DNA from: Streptococcus pantholopis
GTDB lineage: Bacteria; Bacillota; Bacilli; Lactobacillales; Streptococcaceae
Direction: 5' to 3'
Length of the DNA stretch: 64,000 nucleotides
Assembly: GCF_001642085.1 (NCBI RefSeq)
Contig: NZ_CP014699.1
Span: 558,001 to 622,000, forward strand
Positions 1 to 9,952 of the stretch are shown in pieces (the first letter of the stretch is position 1; every line of letters begins with the position of its first letter). Below the pieces are notes generated by a model. It was not told the DNA's origin and did no database searches. It saw nothing but the letters and a program-made list of their open reading frames with translations. Made by a program: the position numbers and the translations under genes.

Positions 1-1
1 A

Positions 2-541
2 ACACTGGTCGACAATCAGTTTCTGACAGCTTGGGGAGCTGCTGGCGGGCAGACAGCAGAAGATGTCCGCAAAGAATTGGGCAGTATCTTTTTGACTTTA
101 AACAATGATGTCTATCAAAATGTGCCGGAGGGTCTGCAAGTCAATACCCATGTCTGCCGCGGCAATTATCATTCAACTTGGGCTTCTTCCGGCGGGTATG
201 AGTCTGTAGCCGCTGACCTTTTTGGCAAAGAAAAGGTAACCAGCTATTTCCTAGAATTTGATACAGAACGCTCTGGAGGCTTTGCTCCTTTGGCAGAAAT
301 AGGTGATCATAAAGTAGCTGTTCTTGGTTTGATTACAAGTAAAAACGCAGAGCTTGAGGATAAGGCCGCTATTATAGCCAGAATTCGGGAAGCTGCTGAC
401 TACCTTCCGCTTGACAGGCTCTGGCTGTCTACGCAATGCGGCTTTGCTTCAACTGAAGAAGGGAATATTTTAACAGAAGCTGATCAATGGAAAAAATTGG
501 CGCTTGTCAAAGAAATTATCGATGAAGTTTGGACAGATTAA
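2..541 (+). CDS. Cobalamin-independent methionine synthase-like protein (YxjG/YxjH type), 3' part
   Basis: The reading frame is open from base 2 and ends at a TAA at 541, so only the last ~179 residues are in the window. The sequence carries the MetE C-terminal-domain signature NTHVCRGNYHSTWASSGGY, then a stretch with FLEFDTERSGGF and the C-terminal STQCGFASTEEGN. In this family the Cys of the last motif is a zinc ligand. Members transfer a methyl group to homocysteine or a related thiol without B12. The short, single-domain type (~370 aa, YxjG/YxjH) fits better than full-length two-domain MetE because of the sequence style, but the N-terminus is outside the window. The family call is firm; the exact substrate is not. 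Confidence 0.85.
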   Translation, partial: TLVDNQFLTAWGAAGGQTAEDVRKELGSIFLTLNNDVYQNVPEGLQVNTHVCRGNYHSTWASSGGYESVAADLFGKEKVTSYFLEFDTERSGGFAPLAEIGDHKVAVLGLITSKNAELEDKAAIIARIREAADYLPLDRLWLSTQCGFASTEEGNILTEADQWKKLALVKEIIDEVWTD

Positions 542-763
542 CAGAAAAAAACTTTATGGCAACACTTCAGCTGTAATTTCTTTCACTCTCCATTTCTAGC
601 TTCGGACAGATTCTATTTGCCTGTCCTTGTGCTTTCTGCTCAGCTTGATTTGATTATTAGAAAGCTTAATCAGCAGCTGTTTATCAGGAGTAAAGGAAGA
701 GACTGTTTGTCTCAGGCGCTTCAGATGCTTGTTCAGAGAAGGAGCCAGCGATTATTTCTGACC

Positions 764-800
764 TTGACAGCCTGAGAGCTTTAGGCTAAACTAAAATCGT
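764..800 (+). promoter_or_regulatory. Consensus promoter giving a leaderless ECF S-component mRNA
   Basis: TTGACA at 764-769 and TAAACT at 787-792 are separated by 17 bp. Only 8 nt lie between the -10 box and the ATG at 801, and no Shine-Dalgarno precedes that ATG. Transcription should start at or next to the start codon. The rest of the 542-763 gap shows nothing I can name. Confidence 0.65.
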
Positions 801-1334
801 ATGGAAAGAAAAGGACTCTCGTCAGCTTTGCAGCAAATCAGCCGAATTGCTGTATTATCGGCTTTATGTGTCGCTTTGCGTTATGTCTTTGCTGGTTTGC
901 CCAATGTACAGCCGATAACAGCTATTTTTCTGCTGATTTCGGTTATTTGGGGTTTCCGTCAAAGTTTTTGGGTTATGGCAGTGACCATGCTGGTCTCTTC
1001 CTTTCTCTTGGGTTTTGGTCCTTGGGTATTGTGGCAGATTATGGCTTTTGCTCTCATCATTCTGGTATGGCGCCACCTGCTTTACCCGCTGACAGAAAAA
1101 CTGTGGTTCAGCCAGATGTTAAAGCTTGTCCTGCAGTCTCTTTTCGCTGGTCTCATGGGCGCACTCTACGGCTGTATCATTGACTTCTGTTACGCTCTTC
1201 TTTACAGCATGCCTTGGTGGACTTATGTTCTGGCAGGACTCAGCTTTAATCTGGCTCACGCATTGTCGACGGTCTTTTTTTACCCACTGCTAGCAACGAG
1301 TTTTAGGAGATTAATCTATGAAAAAAATCAGTAG
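801..1334 (+). CDS. ECF transporter S component (membrane substrate-binding subunit)
   Basis: A 177-residue, very hydrophobic protein with about five to six predicted membrane helices and few charged residues. It resembles the substrate-specific S components of energy-coupling-factor vitamin transporters, which work with shared EcfA/EcfA'/EcfT proteins not encoded here. The next gene, a DUF4430 lipoprotein, overlaps its last 17 bases, so the two are translationally coupled and probably work together. Substrate is unknown; DUF4430 is related to the C-terminal domain of transcobalamin-type proteins, which hints at a corrinoid or similar vitamin, but this is inference. The start at 801 has no Shine-Dalgarno and lies 8 nt after the -10 box, consistent with leaderless translation. 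Confidence 0.75.
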   Translation: MERKGLSSALQQISRIAVLSALCVALRYVFAGLPNVQPITAIFLLISVIWGFRQSFWVMAVTMLVSSFLLGFGPWVLWQIMAFALIILVWRHLLYPLTEKLWFSQMLKLVLQSLFAGLMGALYGCIIDFCYALLYSMPWWTYVLAGLSFNLAHALSTVFFYPLLATSFRRLIYEKNQ

Positions 1335-1704
1335 GCTTATCGTGACGGTTCTTTCATTTATTGTGCTGACAGCTTGCAGCACCGACAGTGCTCCCTCTTC
1401 ATCAAACTCGGCATCGTCAGATACTGGGACAGTTCAGCTGATTGTTCAGGAAGACAGCAATACGATTGATGAAACTGTCACCTTTGAAAAAGGCGATACT
1501 GTGATGGATGTCCTGCAGGATAATTATGAGGTTGAAGAGACGGACGGCTTTATTACGGCTATTGATGGTATAACACAAGATGAAGAGGCCGGTAAATACT
1601 GGATGTTTACAATCAATGATGAGCTGGCTCCTAAGGCCGCTGACCAAATAAAAGTTAAAAACGGCGATAAAATTGAATTTTACCAAGATGTTTATGCTAA
1701 TTAA
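1318..1704 (+). CDS. DUF4430 domain lipoprotein
   Basis: 128 residues. The N-terminus MKKISRLIVTVLSFIVLTAC is a lipoprotein signal with a lipobox ending at Cys20, followed by a Ser-rich linker (~21-38). Residues ~40-127 form a DUF4430 domain, an all-beta fold: TVQLIVQEDS, the FEKGDTVMDVLQ helix, and the typical GKYWMFTINDEL and VKNGDKIEFYQ motifs. The Shine-Dalgarno AGGAGA lies inside the upstream gene and the start overlaps it. It is probably an extracytoplasmic partner of the ECF S component just upstream. The ligand is not known. Confidence 0.8.
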   Translation: MKKISRLIVTVLSFIVLTACSTDSAPSSSNSASSDTGTVQLIVQEDSNTIDETVTFEKGDTVMDVLQDNYEVEETDGFITAIDGITQDEEAGKYWMFTINDELAPKAADQIKVKNGDKIEFYQDVYAN

Positions 1705-1762
1705 AAAAGACTTTCTTCAGATGATCCAGCCCAGAGGCTGACTTCCGAAGAGAGTCTTTTTT
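1703..1762 (+). terminator. Rho-independent terminator after the DUF4430 gene
   Basis: Inverted repeat AAAAAAGACTTTCTTC (1703-1718) and GAAGAGAGTCTTTTTT (1747-1762), ending in a T run. The loop is about 28 nt. Confidence 0.7.
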
Positions 1763-1764
1763 AT

Positions 1765-1905
1765 TAAAGATTTCAGACGGCTACGGCTGGCGCTAAGTCA
1801 GAACTTTGATTTGGTCTGCACCCTTGCTAGGACGACTAGAAGGGTGCTGCCGGACGCTGGGACAGCAAAGCTTTCACTGGGACATGAAGAGAGCTGTACT
1901 GCATC
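1765..1905 (-). repeat. Degenerate relic of the 105-bp repeat module
   Basis: The stretch contains decayed versions of module motifs seen intact at 9739-12077, such as TTTCAGACGGCTACGGCT (module end), GCGCTAAGTC and CGACTAGAAGGGTGC, in the same order. It lacks recognisable element ends. It lies between a terminator and the convergent gene at 1990-2466. Confidence 0.55.
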
Positions 1906-1989
1906 TTTTCTATTAGAATTTTAGGATCTGTTCAGTTGCAGCAAGACAAAGCCTCTTTCAAGGGAATAAGAGAACACTTACTGTGTGTT

Positions 1990-2466
1990 TTACAGCAATT
2001 TTTCAATAGCAGGAGCAATCTTACGGGGATCTGTTTTAGATGAAAATCTCTTGACAACATTGCCTTGCCGGTCAATTAAAAATTTAGCGAAATTCCATTC
2101 AATTTTTTGGCCTAATGGCCCTTTTTTTTCAGATTTCAGCCAATCATAAAGTTTAATAGCATTTTTGCCGTTAACATCGACTTTAGCAAAACGTGGGAAG
2201 CTTGTCTGATAATTCAAGGTGCAAAAGGCATTGATTTCCTCAGCTGTTCCTGGTGCTTGGCCTTTAAACTGATTGCAGGGAAAATCAAGGATAGTGAAGC
2301 CTTGCGTCCGGTAAGTATCATAGAGCTGCTGAAGTCCTTCATACTGGGGAGTCAGGCCGCAGCCTGTTGCAGTGTTAACTACTAATACAACTGAATCCTG
2401 ATATTCCCTTAGGGAAACCTCTTCCTCATTTTGAGCTTTAACTGTAAAGTCATAAAGATTTGCCAT
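1990..2466 (-). CDS. gpo: Glutathione peroxidase family protein
   Basis: 158 residues, the usual size for bacterial glutathione peroxidase-like proteins. The catalytic motifs are visible: VVNTATGCGLTPQY with the peroxidatic Cys, LDFPCNQF with the conserved Gln (tetrad) and a second Cys, and WNFAKFLID with the catalytic Trp and Asn. These cytosolic enzymes reduce peroxides; bacterial Cys-type members often use thioredoxin rather than glutathione. The Shine-Dalgarno GGAGGA precedes the ATG. It is a single gene, convergent with the lipoprotein gene on the plus strand. Confidence 0.9.
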   Translation of the reverse strand: MANLYDFTVKAQNEEEVSLREYQDSVVLVVNTATGCGLTPQYEGLQQLYDTYRTQGFTILDFPCNQFKGQAPGTAEEINAFCTLNYQTSFPRFAKVDVNGKNAIKLYDWLKSEKKGPLGQKIEWNFAKFLIDRQGNVVKRFSSKTDPRKIAPAIEKLL

Positions 2467-2679
2467 TTTTGCTTTTTCCTCCTTTTTCCATTTATCTGCT
2501 GCGGGGGAGATTAGTTAACATATTTCTAAGGAGAAGCGTATCTGTTATTCTGTTTTTCAGATAATGATAGCAAAACAGCGGCTGCGCTTTCTCTGTAACT
2601 GTGATTACAGTATATCAAAATTTTAGGGTTCTTGCATTGTTTTAAGAGAGAAGAGGAATTACAGTAGGGGAAATACAGG

Positions 2680-2707
2680 TTACTTTTGGGCAGAAAAATG
2701 GTATGAT
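2680..2707 (+). promoter_or_regulatory. Probable ppc promoter
   Basis: TATGAT at 2702-2707, with a weak -35-like TTACTT at 2680-2685 and 16 bp between them. It would give a leader of about 130 nt before the TTG start at 2847. Confidence 0.4.
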
Positions 2708-2846
2708 AGGAAAGTATATAAGATATAAGATCTAGCCCGCCATAAGATAAGCTATTAAAACCTGTGCTTAAGAGAAATGGTTTTTAAGCGGCAGTTTATT
2801 TGCCTGTACTTATGCAGGGCGGCTAAAGCTAAAGGAGAGAAAAGCA

Positions 2847-5672
2847 TTGTCCATAAAAAAATTAGAAAGTAACAGCAATCAAGCCATTATTACTGAAGAA
2901 GTCAATATTTTAAAGGATTTGCTTGAAGAAACAACTCGCCAAATGATTGGCGATGAGGCCTTTGCTAAAATTGAGAGAATTTTGTTATTGTCGGCCAAAG
3001 AAGACTATTTTGAGCTGGAAAAAATTGTCGCTCAGATGACAAATGAAGAGATGGTCGTTGTTTCTCGTTATTTTTCAATTCTTCCTCTTTTAATCAATAT
3101 TTCCGAAGATGTTGATTTAGCTTATGAAATCAACTATCAAAATAATACTGGTAGGGACTACTTGGGGAAACTTTCTGCGACAATTAGTATGGTGGCGGAA
3201 AATGAAAAAGCCGAAGAAATTCTTGAACAGGTTAATGTTGTTCCTGTTCTGACAGCCCATCCGACACAAGTTCAGCGCAAAACAGTCCTTGAGCTGACCA
3301 ATAAGATTCATGATCTGCTTCGCAAGTACCGTGATGTTAAGGCGGGTGTTGTTAATCAAGAAAAATGGTATGCTGATCTGCGGCGCTATGTCGAAATTAT
3401 TATGCAGACGGATATTATCCGAGAAAAGAAACTGAAGGTGAAAAATGAAATCACCAATGTCATGGAATATTATCATTCATCGTTAATTCAGGCCATTACA
3501 AAATTAACAGCTGAGTATAAAAAGTTAGCAGCAGCAAATGGACTGCAGCTGGATAATCCTAAGCCGATTACGATGGGAATGTGGATTGGCGGAGATCGTG
3601 ACGGTAACCCTTATGTAACAGCCGAAACATTGGCCTTGTCTGCAAGTGTGCAAAGTGAAGTGATTATCAACTATTATATTGAAAAACTTTCAGAGCTCTA
3701 CCGTACCTTTTCACTCTCAACAAGCTTAACGCAAATCAGTCCAGCTGTTGAAAAACTTGCTCAATTGTCTGAGGATAAGTCTATTTACCGTGAGAATGAG
3801 CCCTATCGCAAGGCTTTTAACTATATTCAGTCTCGTTTGGTTCAAACCTTAATCAGCTTAAATGTAAATCAGCCTCCTTTTGCTGAAAGTGCAGAGAGGC
3901 AGAGTGTGTACAGCGATATCGATGCCGGAAGCAGCAATGCTTCTGTTCTGGCTAAATTTTTACAGGGCCGAATGCAGGCAGTCAGTTCTGAACTGAAGGA
4001 TTCTGAAATTCCTAGTTATCAAACAGCTCTAGATTTTAAAGCAGATTTGCTGCTTATCAAGGATTCTCTCCTGCAGAATGGTGATGCTGCTTTACTATCG
4101 GGAGATTTTGATGATTTACTGCAGGCCGTTGATATTTTTGGTTTTTATCTGGCCAGTATTGACTTAAGGCAGGATTCCAGCATTCAAGAGACCTGTGTGG
4201 CTGAACTTCTTAAATCTGCCAACATTTGCAGTGACTACAGTGCCTTGTCCGAATCGGAAAAATGCCAGCTTTTGTCCAAGCAGCTTCTGGAAGATCCGCG
4301 TACACTCTCATCAGCTAATGTAGAAAAATCAGAAGTGCTTCAAAAAGAGCTGGCTATTTATCAAACAGCACGTTGCTTAAAAGATAAACTGGGTGAGGAT
4401 GTTATTAAACAGCATATCATTTCGCATACTGAAAGTGTCTCAGACATGTTTGAATTGGCTATTATGCTTAAAGAAGCCGGTCTGATTAATAAAGACGGAG
4501 CCCGGGTTCAGATTGTTCCGCTTTTTGAGACAATTGAAGACTTGGACAATGCCTGCTCTATCATGGAAGATTATCTTAGTTATGAGCTTGTTCAAAACTG
4601 GATTGCGGCCAATCACAACTATCAGGAAATTATGCTCGGTTATTCTGACAGCAACAAGGACGGCGGCTACCTGTCTTCAGGCTGGACACTGTACAAGGCT
4701 CAAAACGAGCTGACCCGGATAGGAGAAAAGTACGGGGTGAAAATTACCTTTTTCCATGGCCGCGGCGGGACAGTCGGCCGCGGCGGAGGCCCATCCTACG
4801 AAGCGATTACTTCTCAGCCTTTTGGCTCTATTAAAGACCGCATGCGTTTGACAGAACAAGGGGAAATTATCGAAAATAAATATGGGAATAAAGACGTTGC
4901 TTACTATAATTTAGAGATGCTGACCTCAGCTGCTATTGGCCGGATGGTTACTCGGATGCTGACTAATCCTGATGAGATTGATGATTTTCGGGCAACTATG
5001 GACGGTATCGTGGCAGATAGCAACCGTATTTACCGCCGTTTGGTTTTTGAAAATCCGCATTTTTATGATTATTTCTTTGAAGCCAGCCCAATCAAGGAGG
5101 TTTCCAGTCTCAATATTGGCTCACGTCCTGCAGCCCGCAAGACAATTACAGAAATTTCGGGTCTGCGGGCCATTCCATGGGTTTTCTCTTGGTCGCAGAA
5201 CCGCGTTATGTTCCCCGGCTGGTATGGTGTCGGATCAGCCTTTAAGCACTTTATAGACCAAGCACCGGGGAATTTGGCAAAGCTGCAGCATATGTATGAA
5301 ACATGGCCGTTTTTCCATTCCTTACTCTCCAATGTTGATATGGTGCTGTCCAAATCCAACATGAATATTGCTTTTCAGTACGCTCAGTTAGCTGAAAAAC
5401 AAGACGTCCGCGATGTTTTTAATACTATTCTGGACGAATGGCAGTTGACTAAGGATACGATTTTGGCTATCGAAAAACATGAGGAGCTGCTGGAAGAAAA
5501 CCCTTCTTTACGTGCCAGCCTAGACTATCGGCTTCCTTATTTCAATGTTCTCAACTATTTACAGATTGAACTGATAAAACGCCTGCGGCACAATGAGTTG
5601 GATGAGGACTATGAAAAGCTTATCCATACCACAATTAACGGGATTGCTACAGGATTGCGAAATTCCGGCTGA
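2847..5672 (+). CDS. ppc: Phosphoenolpyruvate carboxylase
   Basis: 941 residues, full family length. It makes oxaloacetate from phosphoenolpyruvate and bicarbonate, feeding aspartate and TCA-branch synthesis. Signature motifs are present: [13 protein letters not shown] (catalytic His region), [11 protein letters not shown], the glycine loop [14 protein letters not shown] and [18 protein letters not shown]. The C-terminus reads TGLRNSG where many family members have TGMRNTG. The start is TTG at 2847, preceded by AAAGGAGAG at a good distance. It is monocistronic and followed by a hairpin-T terminator before ftsW. Confidence 0.97.
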   Translation: MSIKKLESNSNQAIITEEVNILKDLLEETTRQMIGDEAFAKIERILLLSAKEDYFELEKIVAQMTNEEMVVVSRYFSILPLLINISEDVDLAYEINYQNNTGRDYLGKLSATISMVAENEKAEEILEQVNVVPVLTAHPTQVQRKTVLELTNKIHDLLRKYRDVKAGVVNQEKWYADLRRYVEIIMQTDIIREKKLKVKNEITNVMEYYHSSLIQAITKLTAEYKKLAAANGLQLDNPKPITMGMWIGGDRDGNPYVTAETLALSASVQSEVIINYYIEKLSELYRTFSLSTSLTQISPAVEKLAQLSEDKSIYRENEPYRKAFNYIQSRLVQTLISLNVNQPPFAESAERQSVYSDIDAGSSNASVLAKFLQGRMQAVSSELKDSEIPSYQTALDFKADLLLIKDSLLQNGDAALLSGDFDDLLQAVDIFGFYLASIDLRQDSSIQETCVAELLKSANICSDYSALSESEKCQLLSKQLLEDPRTLSSANVEKSEVLQKELAIYQTARCLKDKLGEDVIKQHIISHTESVSDMFELAIMLKEAGLINKDGARVQIVPLFETIEDLDNACSIMEDYLSYELVQNWIAANHNYQEIMLGYSDSNKDGGYLSSGWTLYKAQNELTRIGEKYGVKITFFHGRGGTVGRGGGPSYEAITSQPFGSIKDRMRLTEQGEIIENKYGNKDVAYYNLEMLTSAAIGRMVTRMLTNPDEIDDFRATMDGIVADSNRIYRRLVFENPHFYDYFFEASPIKEVSSLNIGSRPAARKTITEISGLRAIPWVFSWSQNRVMFPGWYGVGSAFKHFIDQAPGNLAKLQHMYETWPFFHSLLSNVDMVLSKSNMNIAFQYAQLAEKQDVRDVFNTILDEWQLTKDTILAIEKHEELLEENPSLRASLDYRLPYFNVLNYLQIELIKRLRHNELDEDYEKLIHTTINGIATGLRNSG

Positions 5673-5697
5673 TAGAGCGTCTTTACTTAAACATTGG

Positions 5698-5739
5698 CAG
5701 GACTAAAGCTGACTTAGCAACCCGCTTAATCCTGTTTTT
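5698..5739 (+). terminator. ppc terminator
   Basis: Imperfect hairpin CAGGACTAAAGC (5698-5709) with GCTTAATCCTG (5724-5734), followed by five T residues. Confidence 0.6.
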
Positions 5740-5826
5740 GCCTTATATTTCGCTACTCTGCTGGATTTTAGGCTGCTCTGCGACTTATCCAGGCTTCTCT
5801 TCCTGCTTTTTTTTGCTGATGAAAGA

Positions 5827-5835
5827 TGATATAAT
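5827..5835 (+). promoter_or_regulatory. Extended -10 promoter of ftsW
   Basis: TGATATAAT at 5827-5835 is a full extended -10 box. No good -35 is seen, as is common with extended -10 promoters. The expected transcription start near 5842 lies downstream of an in-frame ATG at 5841, which supports 5868 as the true start. Confidence 0.6.
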
Positions 5836-5867
5836 GCTTAATGATAAGGTCATATTTAGAGGAAAAC

Positions 5868-7118
5868 ATGAAAATTGATAAAAAGCATTTATTAAATTAT
5901 TCTATTTTACTGCCCTATTTGGTTCTTTCGGTACTGGGTCTCATTATCGTTTACTCCACAACCAGTGCGACTTTGATCCAATATGGGGGCAGTCCGTTTC
6001 GCTCTGTTTTAAATCAAGGTATCTTTTGGATAGTCAGTTTGTTAGCTATCTGGTTTATTTATCGGCTGAAATTAAATTTTTTAAAAAATTCAAGAGTACT
6101 GACTGCGGCAATGCTGATTGAAGTTGTTCTGCTCCTAATTGCCCGCTTTTTCACACAGGAAGTGAACGGAGCTCACGGCTGGATTGTTATCGGCCCAATT
6201 AGTTTTCAGCCGGCTGAATATTTAAAAATTATCATGGTTTGGTTTCTGGCTTTTACATTTGCCAGAAAGCAAAAATTAATTGAAACCTATGATTACCAGG
6301 CCCTGACCAGACGGCGCTGGTTTCCAAGAAATTGGAGCGATTTAAGGGACTGGCGTCTGTATTCCTTACTGATGATAGCATTAGTAGCAGCACAGCCTGA
6401 CCTTGGGAATGCGGCCATTATCGTTTTGACGGTTATTATTATGTACTCTGTCAGCGGTGTTGCTTATAAATGGTTTTCGACTATTCTGACGCTTATTGTC
6501 GGTCTTTCTTCACTTTTTTTAGGAACAATCGCTGTTGTCGGAGTGAAAAATATGGCTAAAATACCGGTTTTTGGCTATGTTGCCAAGCGTTTCAGCGCTT
6601 ATTTCAACCCCTTTAAGGACTTGACAGATTCGGGACATCAGCTGGCTAATTCTTATTATGCGATGAGCAACGGCGGCTGGTTTGGTATGGGGTTGGGAAA
6701 TTCTATCGAAAAGCGCGGCTATTTGCCGGAGGCTCATACCGATTTTGTCTTTTCAATTGTAATCGAGGAACTCGGCTTAATCGGTGCCATTATGATTTTA
6801 GCCTTAGTTTTCTTCTTGATTCTGCGGATTATGAATGTAGGTTTAAAAGCCAGGGATCCCTTTAATTCTATGATTGCTCTGGGGGTAGGCGGTATGATTT
6901 TGATGCAGGTTTTTGTCAATATCGGCGGGATATCCGGCTTGATTCCATCTACCGGGGTCACCTTTCCCTTCTTATCGCAGGGGGGGAACAGTTTACTGGT
7001 TTTATCGGTTGCCATCGGTTTTGTCCTAAATATTGATGCTAATGAAAAAAGAGAAAGTATCTTGGAAGAAGCAGAGGAGCAGTATCAGTCACAAATCAAT
7101 TCTGCAGCTGAAACCTGA
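5868..7118 (+). CDS. ftsW: FtsW, septal peptidoglycan polymerase (SEDS family)
   Basis: 416 residues with about ten membrane helices. SEDS signatures are visible: VNGAHGWIVIGPISFQPAEYLK, the LADSYYA-like region HQLANSYYAMSNGGWFG, GLGNSIEKRGYLPEAHTDFV and the C-terminal TGVTFPFLSQGGNSL. FtsW polymerises lipid II at the septum with a class B PBP. The ATG at 5868 is preceded by AGAGGA; a longer in-frame start at 5841 lies at or before the predicted transcription start. It sits between ppc and tuf, as in S. mutans. Confidence 0.95.
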   Translation: MKIDKKHLLNYSILLPYLVLSVLGLIIVYSTTSATLIQYGGSPFRSVLNQGIFWIVSLLAIWFIYRLKLNFLKNSRVLTAAMLIEVVLLLIARFFTQEVNGAHGWIVIGPISFQPAEYLKIIMVWFLAFTFARKQKLIETYDYQALTRRRWFPRNWSDLRDWRLYSLLMIALVAAQPDLGNAAIIVLTVIIMYSVSGVAYKWFSTILTLIVGLSSLFLGTIAVVGVKNMAKIPVFGYVAKRFSAYFNPFKDLTDSGHQLANSYYAMSNGGWFGMGLGNSIEKRGYLPEAHTDFVFSIVIEELGLIGAIMILALVFFLILRIMNVGLKARDPFNSMIALGVGGMILMQVFVNIGGISGLIPSTGVTFPFLSQGGNSLLVLSVAIGFVLNIDANEKRESILEEAEEQYQSQINSAAET

Positions 7119-7179
7119 ATGTCTCTAAAGCTAAAGAAGGAACTGGAAGAAGATCATAGCTTCGTTTTTGTCTCTCTGT

Positions 7180-7210
7180 CCGGCACATTTAGACCGTGCC
7201 GGCTTTTTTA
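7180..7210 (+). terminator. ftsW terminator
   Basis: Perfect stem CCGGCAC (7180-7186) / GTGCCGG (7196-7202), then C and a run of T. Confidence 0.85.
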
Positions 7211-7298
7211 GTTCTAGGCTGCTCTTTTATCTGAAATAAAAATGATTTGTCTTACTTTTTTAGCAGAGAAAGAATTAGTTAAAATAGGCATAAAATAC

Positions 7299-7326
7299 TT
7301 GCATTTTCATTGTAATTTGTTAAAAT
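7299..7326 (+). promoter_or_regulatory. tuf promoter
   Basis: TTGCAT at 7299-7304 and TAAAAT at 7321-7326 with 16 bp between them, giving a leader of about 65 nt. The surrounding sequence is AT-rich, as expected for a highly expressed gene. Confidence 0.65.
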
Positions 7327-7398
7327 AGTAGGGTAAAGTTAGACTGTATTGCCTACCGTCTATCTATAAAATATATTTTATTGGAGGCTTTTCCTAAA

Positions 7399-8595
7399 AT
7401 GGCAAAAGAAAAATACGATCGTAGTAAACCACACGTTAACATTGGTACAATCGGCCACGTTGACCATGGTAAAACGACATTGACTGCAGCGATTACAACT
7501 GTTTTGGCACGCCGTCTTCCAACAGCTGTTAACCAGCCAAAAGACTATGCATCAATCGATGCTGCTCCGGAAGAACGTGAACGCGGTATCACTATCAATA
7601 CAGCTCACGTTGAGTACGAAACTGAAAAACGTCACTATGCTCACATCGATGCACCTGGACACGCGGACTATGTTAAAAACATGATTACCGGTGCTGCCCA
7701 AATGGATGGTGCTATCCTTGTAGTTGCTTCAACTGACGGTCCTATGCCGCAAACACGCGAACACATCCTTCTTTCACGTCAGGTTGGTGTTAAAAACCTT
7801 ATCGTCTTCATGAACAAGGTTGACTTGGTTGACGACGAAGAATTGCTTGAATTGGTTGAAATGGAAATCCGTGATCTCTTGTCTGAATATGACTTCCCAG
7901 GAGATGATCTGCCTGTTATCCAAGGTTCAGCTCTTAAAGCTCTTGAAGGGGACACTGCTCAGGAAGATATCATCATGGAATTGATGGATACAGTTGACAG
8001 CTATATTCCAGAACCAGAACGTGACACTGACAAACCATTGCTTCTTCCAGTTGAAGATGTCTTCTCAATTACTGGACGTGGTACTGTTGCTTCAGGTCGT
8101 ATTGACCGCGGTACTGTTCGTGTAAACGACGAAGTTGAAATTGTTGGTATCAGAGATGATATCCAAAAAGCTGTTGTTACTGGTGTAGAAATGTTCCGCA
8201 AACAGCTTGATGAAGGTTTGGCCGGTGATAATGTCGGTGTGCTTCTGCGCGGTATCCAACGTGATGAAATTGAACGCGGTCAAGTACTTGCTAAACCAGG
8301 TTCAATCAACCCGCATACGAAATTTAAAGGTGAAGTTTATATCCTTACTAAAGAAGAAGGCGGACGTCACACACCATTCTTCAATAACTACCGTCCACAG
8401 TTCTACTTCCGTACAACTGACGTGACAGGTTCAATTGAACTGCCTGCAGGTACAGAAATGGTTATGCCTGGTGATAACGTGACTATCGATGTTGAGTTGA
8501 TTCACCCAATCGCGGTTGAACAAGGAACAACCTTCTCTATTCGTGAAGGCGGACGTACAGTTGGTTCAGGTATCGTTTCAGAAATTGAAGCTTAA
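7399..8595 (+). CDS. tuf: Elongation factor Tu
   Basis: 398 residues, full length. It delivers aminoacyl-tRNA to the ribosome. G motifs are clear: GHVDHGKT (G1), RGITI (G2), DAPGHADY (G3), NKVD (G4) and SAL (G5), followed by beta-barrel domains II and III. The start is the ATG at 7399, preceded by TTGGAGGCT; an in-frame TTG at 7381 overlaps the Shine-Dalgarno and is rejected. Codon use is strongly biased, unlike the neighbours, which fits very high expression. Confidence 0.99.
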   Translation: MAKEKYDRSKPHVNIGTIGHVDHGKTTLTAAITTVLARRLPTAVNQPKDYASIDAAPEERERGITINTAHVEYETEKRHYAHIDAPGHADYVKNMITGAAQMDGAILVVASTDGPMPQTREHILLSRQVGVKNLIVFMNKVDLVDDEELLELVEMEIRDLLSEYDFPGDDLPVIQGSALKALEGDTAQEDIIMELMDTVDSYIPEPERDTDKPLLLPVEDVFSITGRGTVASGRIDRGTVRVNDEVEIVGIRDDIQKAVVTGVEMFRKQLDEGLAGDNVGVLLRGIQRDEIERGQVLAKPGSINPHTKFKGEVYILTKEEGGRHTPFFNNYRPQFYFRTTDVTGSIELPAGTEMVMPGDNVTIDVELIHPIAVEQGTTFSIREGGRTVGSGIVSEIEA

Positions 8596-8640
8596 TGACT
8601 TACTTTCCCAAACAATATAAGCGCCAGACATTTATTTAAA

Positions 8641-8672
8641 AAAACTCACTGCCTTCAGGCAGTGAGTTTTTT
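8641..8672. terminator. Bidirectional terminator between tuf and the hydrolase gene
   Basis: Perfect stem AAAACTCACTGCC (8641-8653) / GGCAGTGAGTTTT (8658-8670) with loop TTCA. T runs on both strands serve both convergent genes. Confidence 0.9.
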
Positions 8673-8683
8673 CTATATTCTAT

Positions 8684-9718
8684 TTACTGGTGCCATTGGT
8701 TTAAGCGCTCTATCAACACCTTACGGTAAGCTTGGCCGGCAGCTTCATTTTCTTTTTTGCTGCCGCCGGTTGCTATAAGTCCGTAGGGACTTGCAAGATA
8801 GCCCTCCTCTGCAAAGATATGGCCGGCTTTATCATAAATGTGGAGCTCAGCTCGTTCTCCTTGAGTTTTCTTGATTACTTTTGCCATACTGGCACTGGGC
8901 CACATACGATCATCGCCTCCAGCAAAAATCAAGATATCGGCATCAACAGCTTCTTGGAGGATCTCATAATCTGCAGCCTTGTCAGTATTAGCAATTGCTG
9001 TGCGGTAAAGCGGCTCATAGGAGGTCGGTGCTCCGCTTACCATACCAAATAAGAAAGCGATATACTCTGGAAAACCGGCATGCATGGTTGAGATATAGGG
9101 GAGCTCTTTTCCTTTATAAGTCCATGATGAACTGATGTTTTCATAATCCAGACCGTTGAAATTATAAGCACTTGGTGCCATGAGAATGATATGGCCAATC
9201 TCTGAATAATAGTTGACAAGATTGAGGCAGAGTTCAGCCCCTTTAGAAGCCCCATACAGTGTAAGAGGAGCAGGATCAGCTACGTTTTTCTCAATGTAAG
9301 CCAGTACTTCATCAAAGAAATCAATTGGAATTTTTGAAAGTGAGGGCTGCTGATTTGGCATACCGTAGCTAAAGAGTGACAGCACTTCATAGCCTTGAAG
9401 GGCAAAACTGACTCCTTCATAATAACCGGGAGATCCTTCAGAGCCGCCGAAAGTAACGATAACTCCTTTTTTAGTTTTTTTGCTGGGTCTAAGATGAAAG
9501 CCGTTCAGATAATCACCCTGAATATGCTCTATCTGCACTCCTTCATACTCAGAAGGGTAACGATCAAGGTTCGTCGGATCTGAATAAATAGAACTACTGT
9601 CAACCTGTTTGTATTTACTGTAGACAGAATGATTATACAAACGCAAAACGACAATAATGGCGATGAAAAGAACGATTAAGACAGCAGCATATTTTAAGAG
9701 TCTTAAAAAGATTTTCAT
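8684..9718 (-). CDS. Membrane-anchored alpha/beta hydrolase (BAAT/acyl-CoA thioester hydrolase-like)
   Basis: 344 residues with one N-terminal membrane segment (~8-27), so the catalytic part is probably outside. It has the alpha/beta-hydrolase nucleophile elbow LYGASKGAEL (Ser ~158), a GGDD acid motif and AGHIFAEEG with the catalytic His. The GxSKGxE elbow resembles the bile-acid-CoA:amino-acid N-acyltransferase / acyl-CoA thioesterase C-terminal family, but substrate is unknown. The Shine-Dalgarno AAAGGAGG lies directly after the TTTGTATCTT end of a repeat element (9739-9948), so the element forms its upstream region. Confidence 0.75.
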   Translation of the reverse strand: MKIFLRLLKYAAVLIVLFIAIIVVLRLYNHSVYSKYKQVDSSSIYSDPTNLDRYPSEYEGVQIEHIQGDYLNGFHLRPSKKTKKGVIVTFGGSEGSPGYYEGVSFALQGYEVLSLFSYGMPNQQPSLSKIPIDFFDEVLAYIEKNVADPAPLTLYGASKGAELCLNLVNYYSEIGHIILMAPSAYNFNGLDYENISSSWTYKGKELPYISTMHAGFPEYIAFLFGMVSGAPTSYEPLYRTAIANTDKAADYEILQEAVDADILIFAGGDDRMWPSASMAKVIKKTQGERAELHIYDKAGHIFAEEGYLASPYGLIATGGSKKENEAAGQAYRKVLIERLNQWHQ

Positions 9719-9738
9719 CAGACAACCTCCTTTTAAAT

Positions 9739-9948
9739 AAGATACAAAGGCCGTTAAGAACGCAAAAGGAAAATAGGCGGTAAGTCCGAAATCTTCGATT
9801 TCGCAGACGCCCCCCTGCCAGAACGACTAGAAGGGTGCGGCAGGCTGTAAAGACTGCAAAGCCTTCAGACGTTTACGGCTGCCTAACTGTGAAATCAGTT
9901 CTATATTTGACCATGCTTTTTCCCGCAGCGTTTAGGGCGTGTTCAATT
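9739..9948 (-). repeat. Repeat element, long form, copy 1
   Basis: On the plus strand it runs from AAGATACAAAGGCCGTT to GGGCGTGTTCAATT, 210 bp, so its gene-proximal end faces the minus-strand hydrolase gene. It carries one 105-bp-type module containing the hairpin CGAAATC-TTC-GATTTCG and CGACTAGAAGGGTGC. Four bases separate it from copy 2. Confidence 0.85.
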
Positions 9949-9952
9949 ACAT

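Noticed and set aside
7381..7398. Longer EF-Tu start at TTG 7381
   Set aside because: It overlaps the GGAGG Shine-Dalgarno, and family proteins start MAKEKYDRS.
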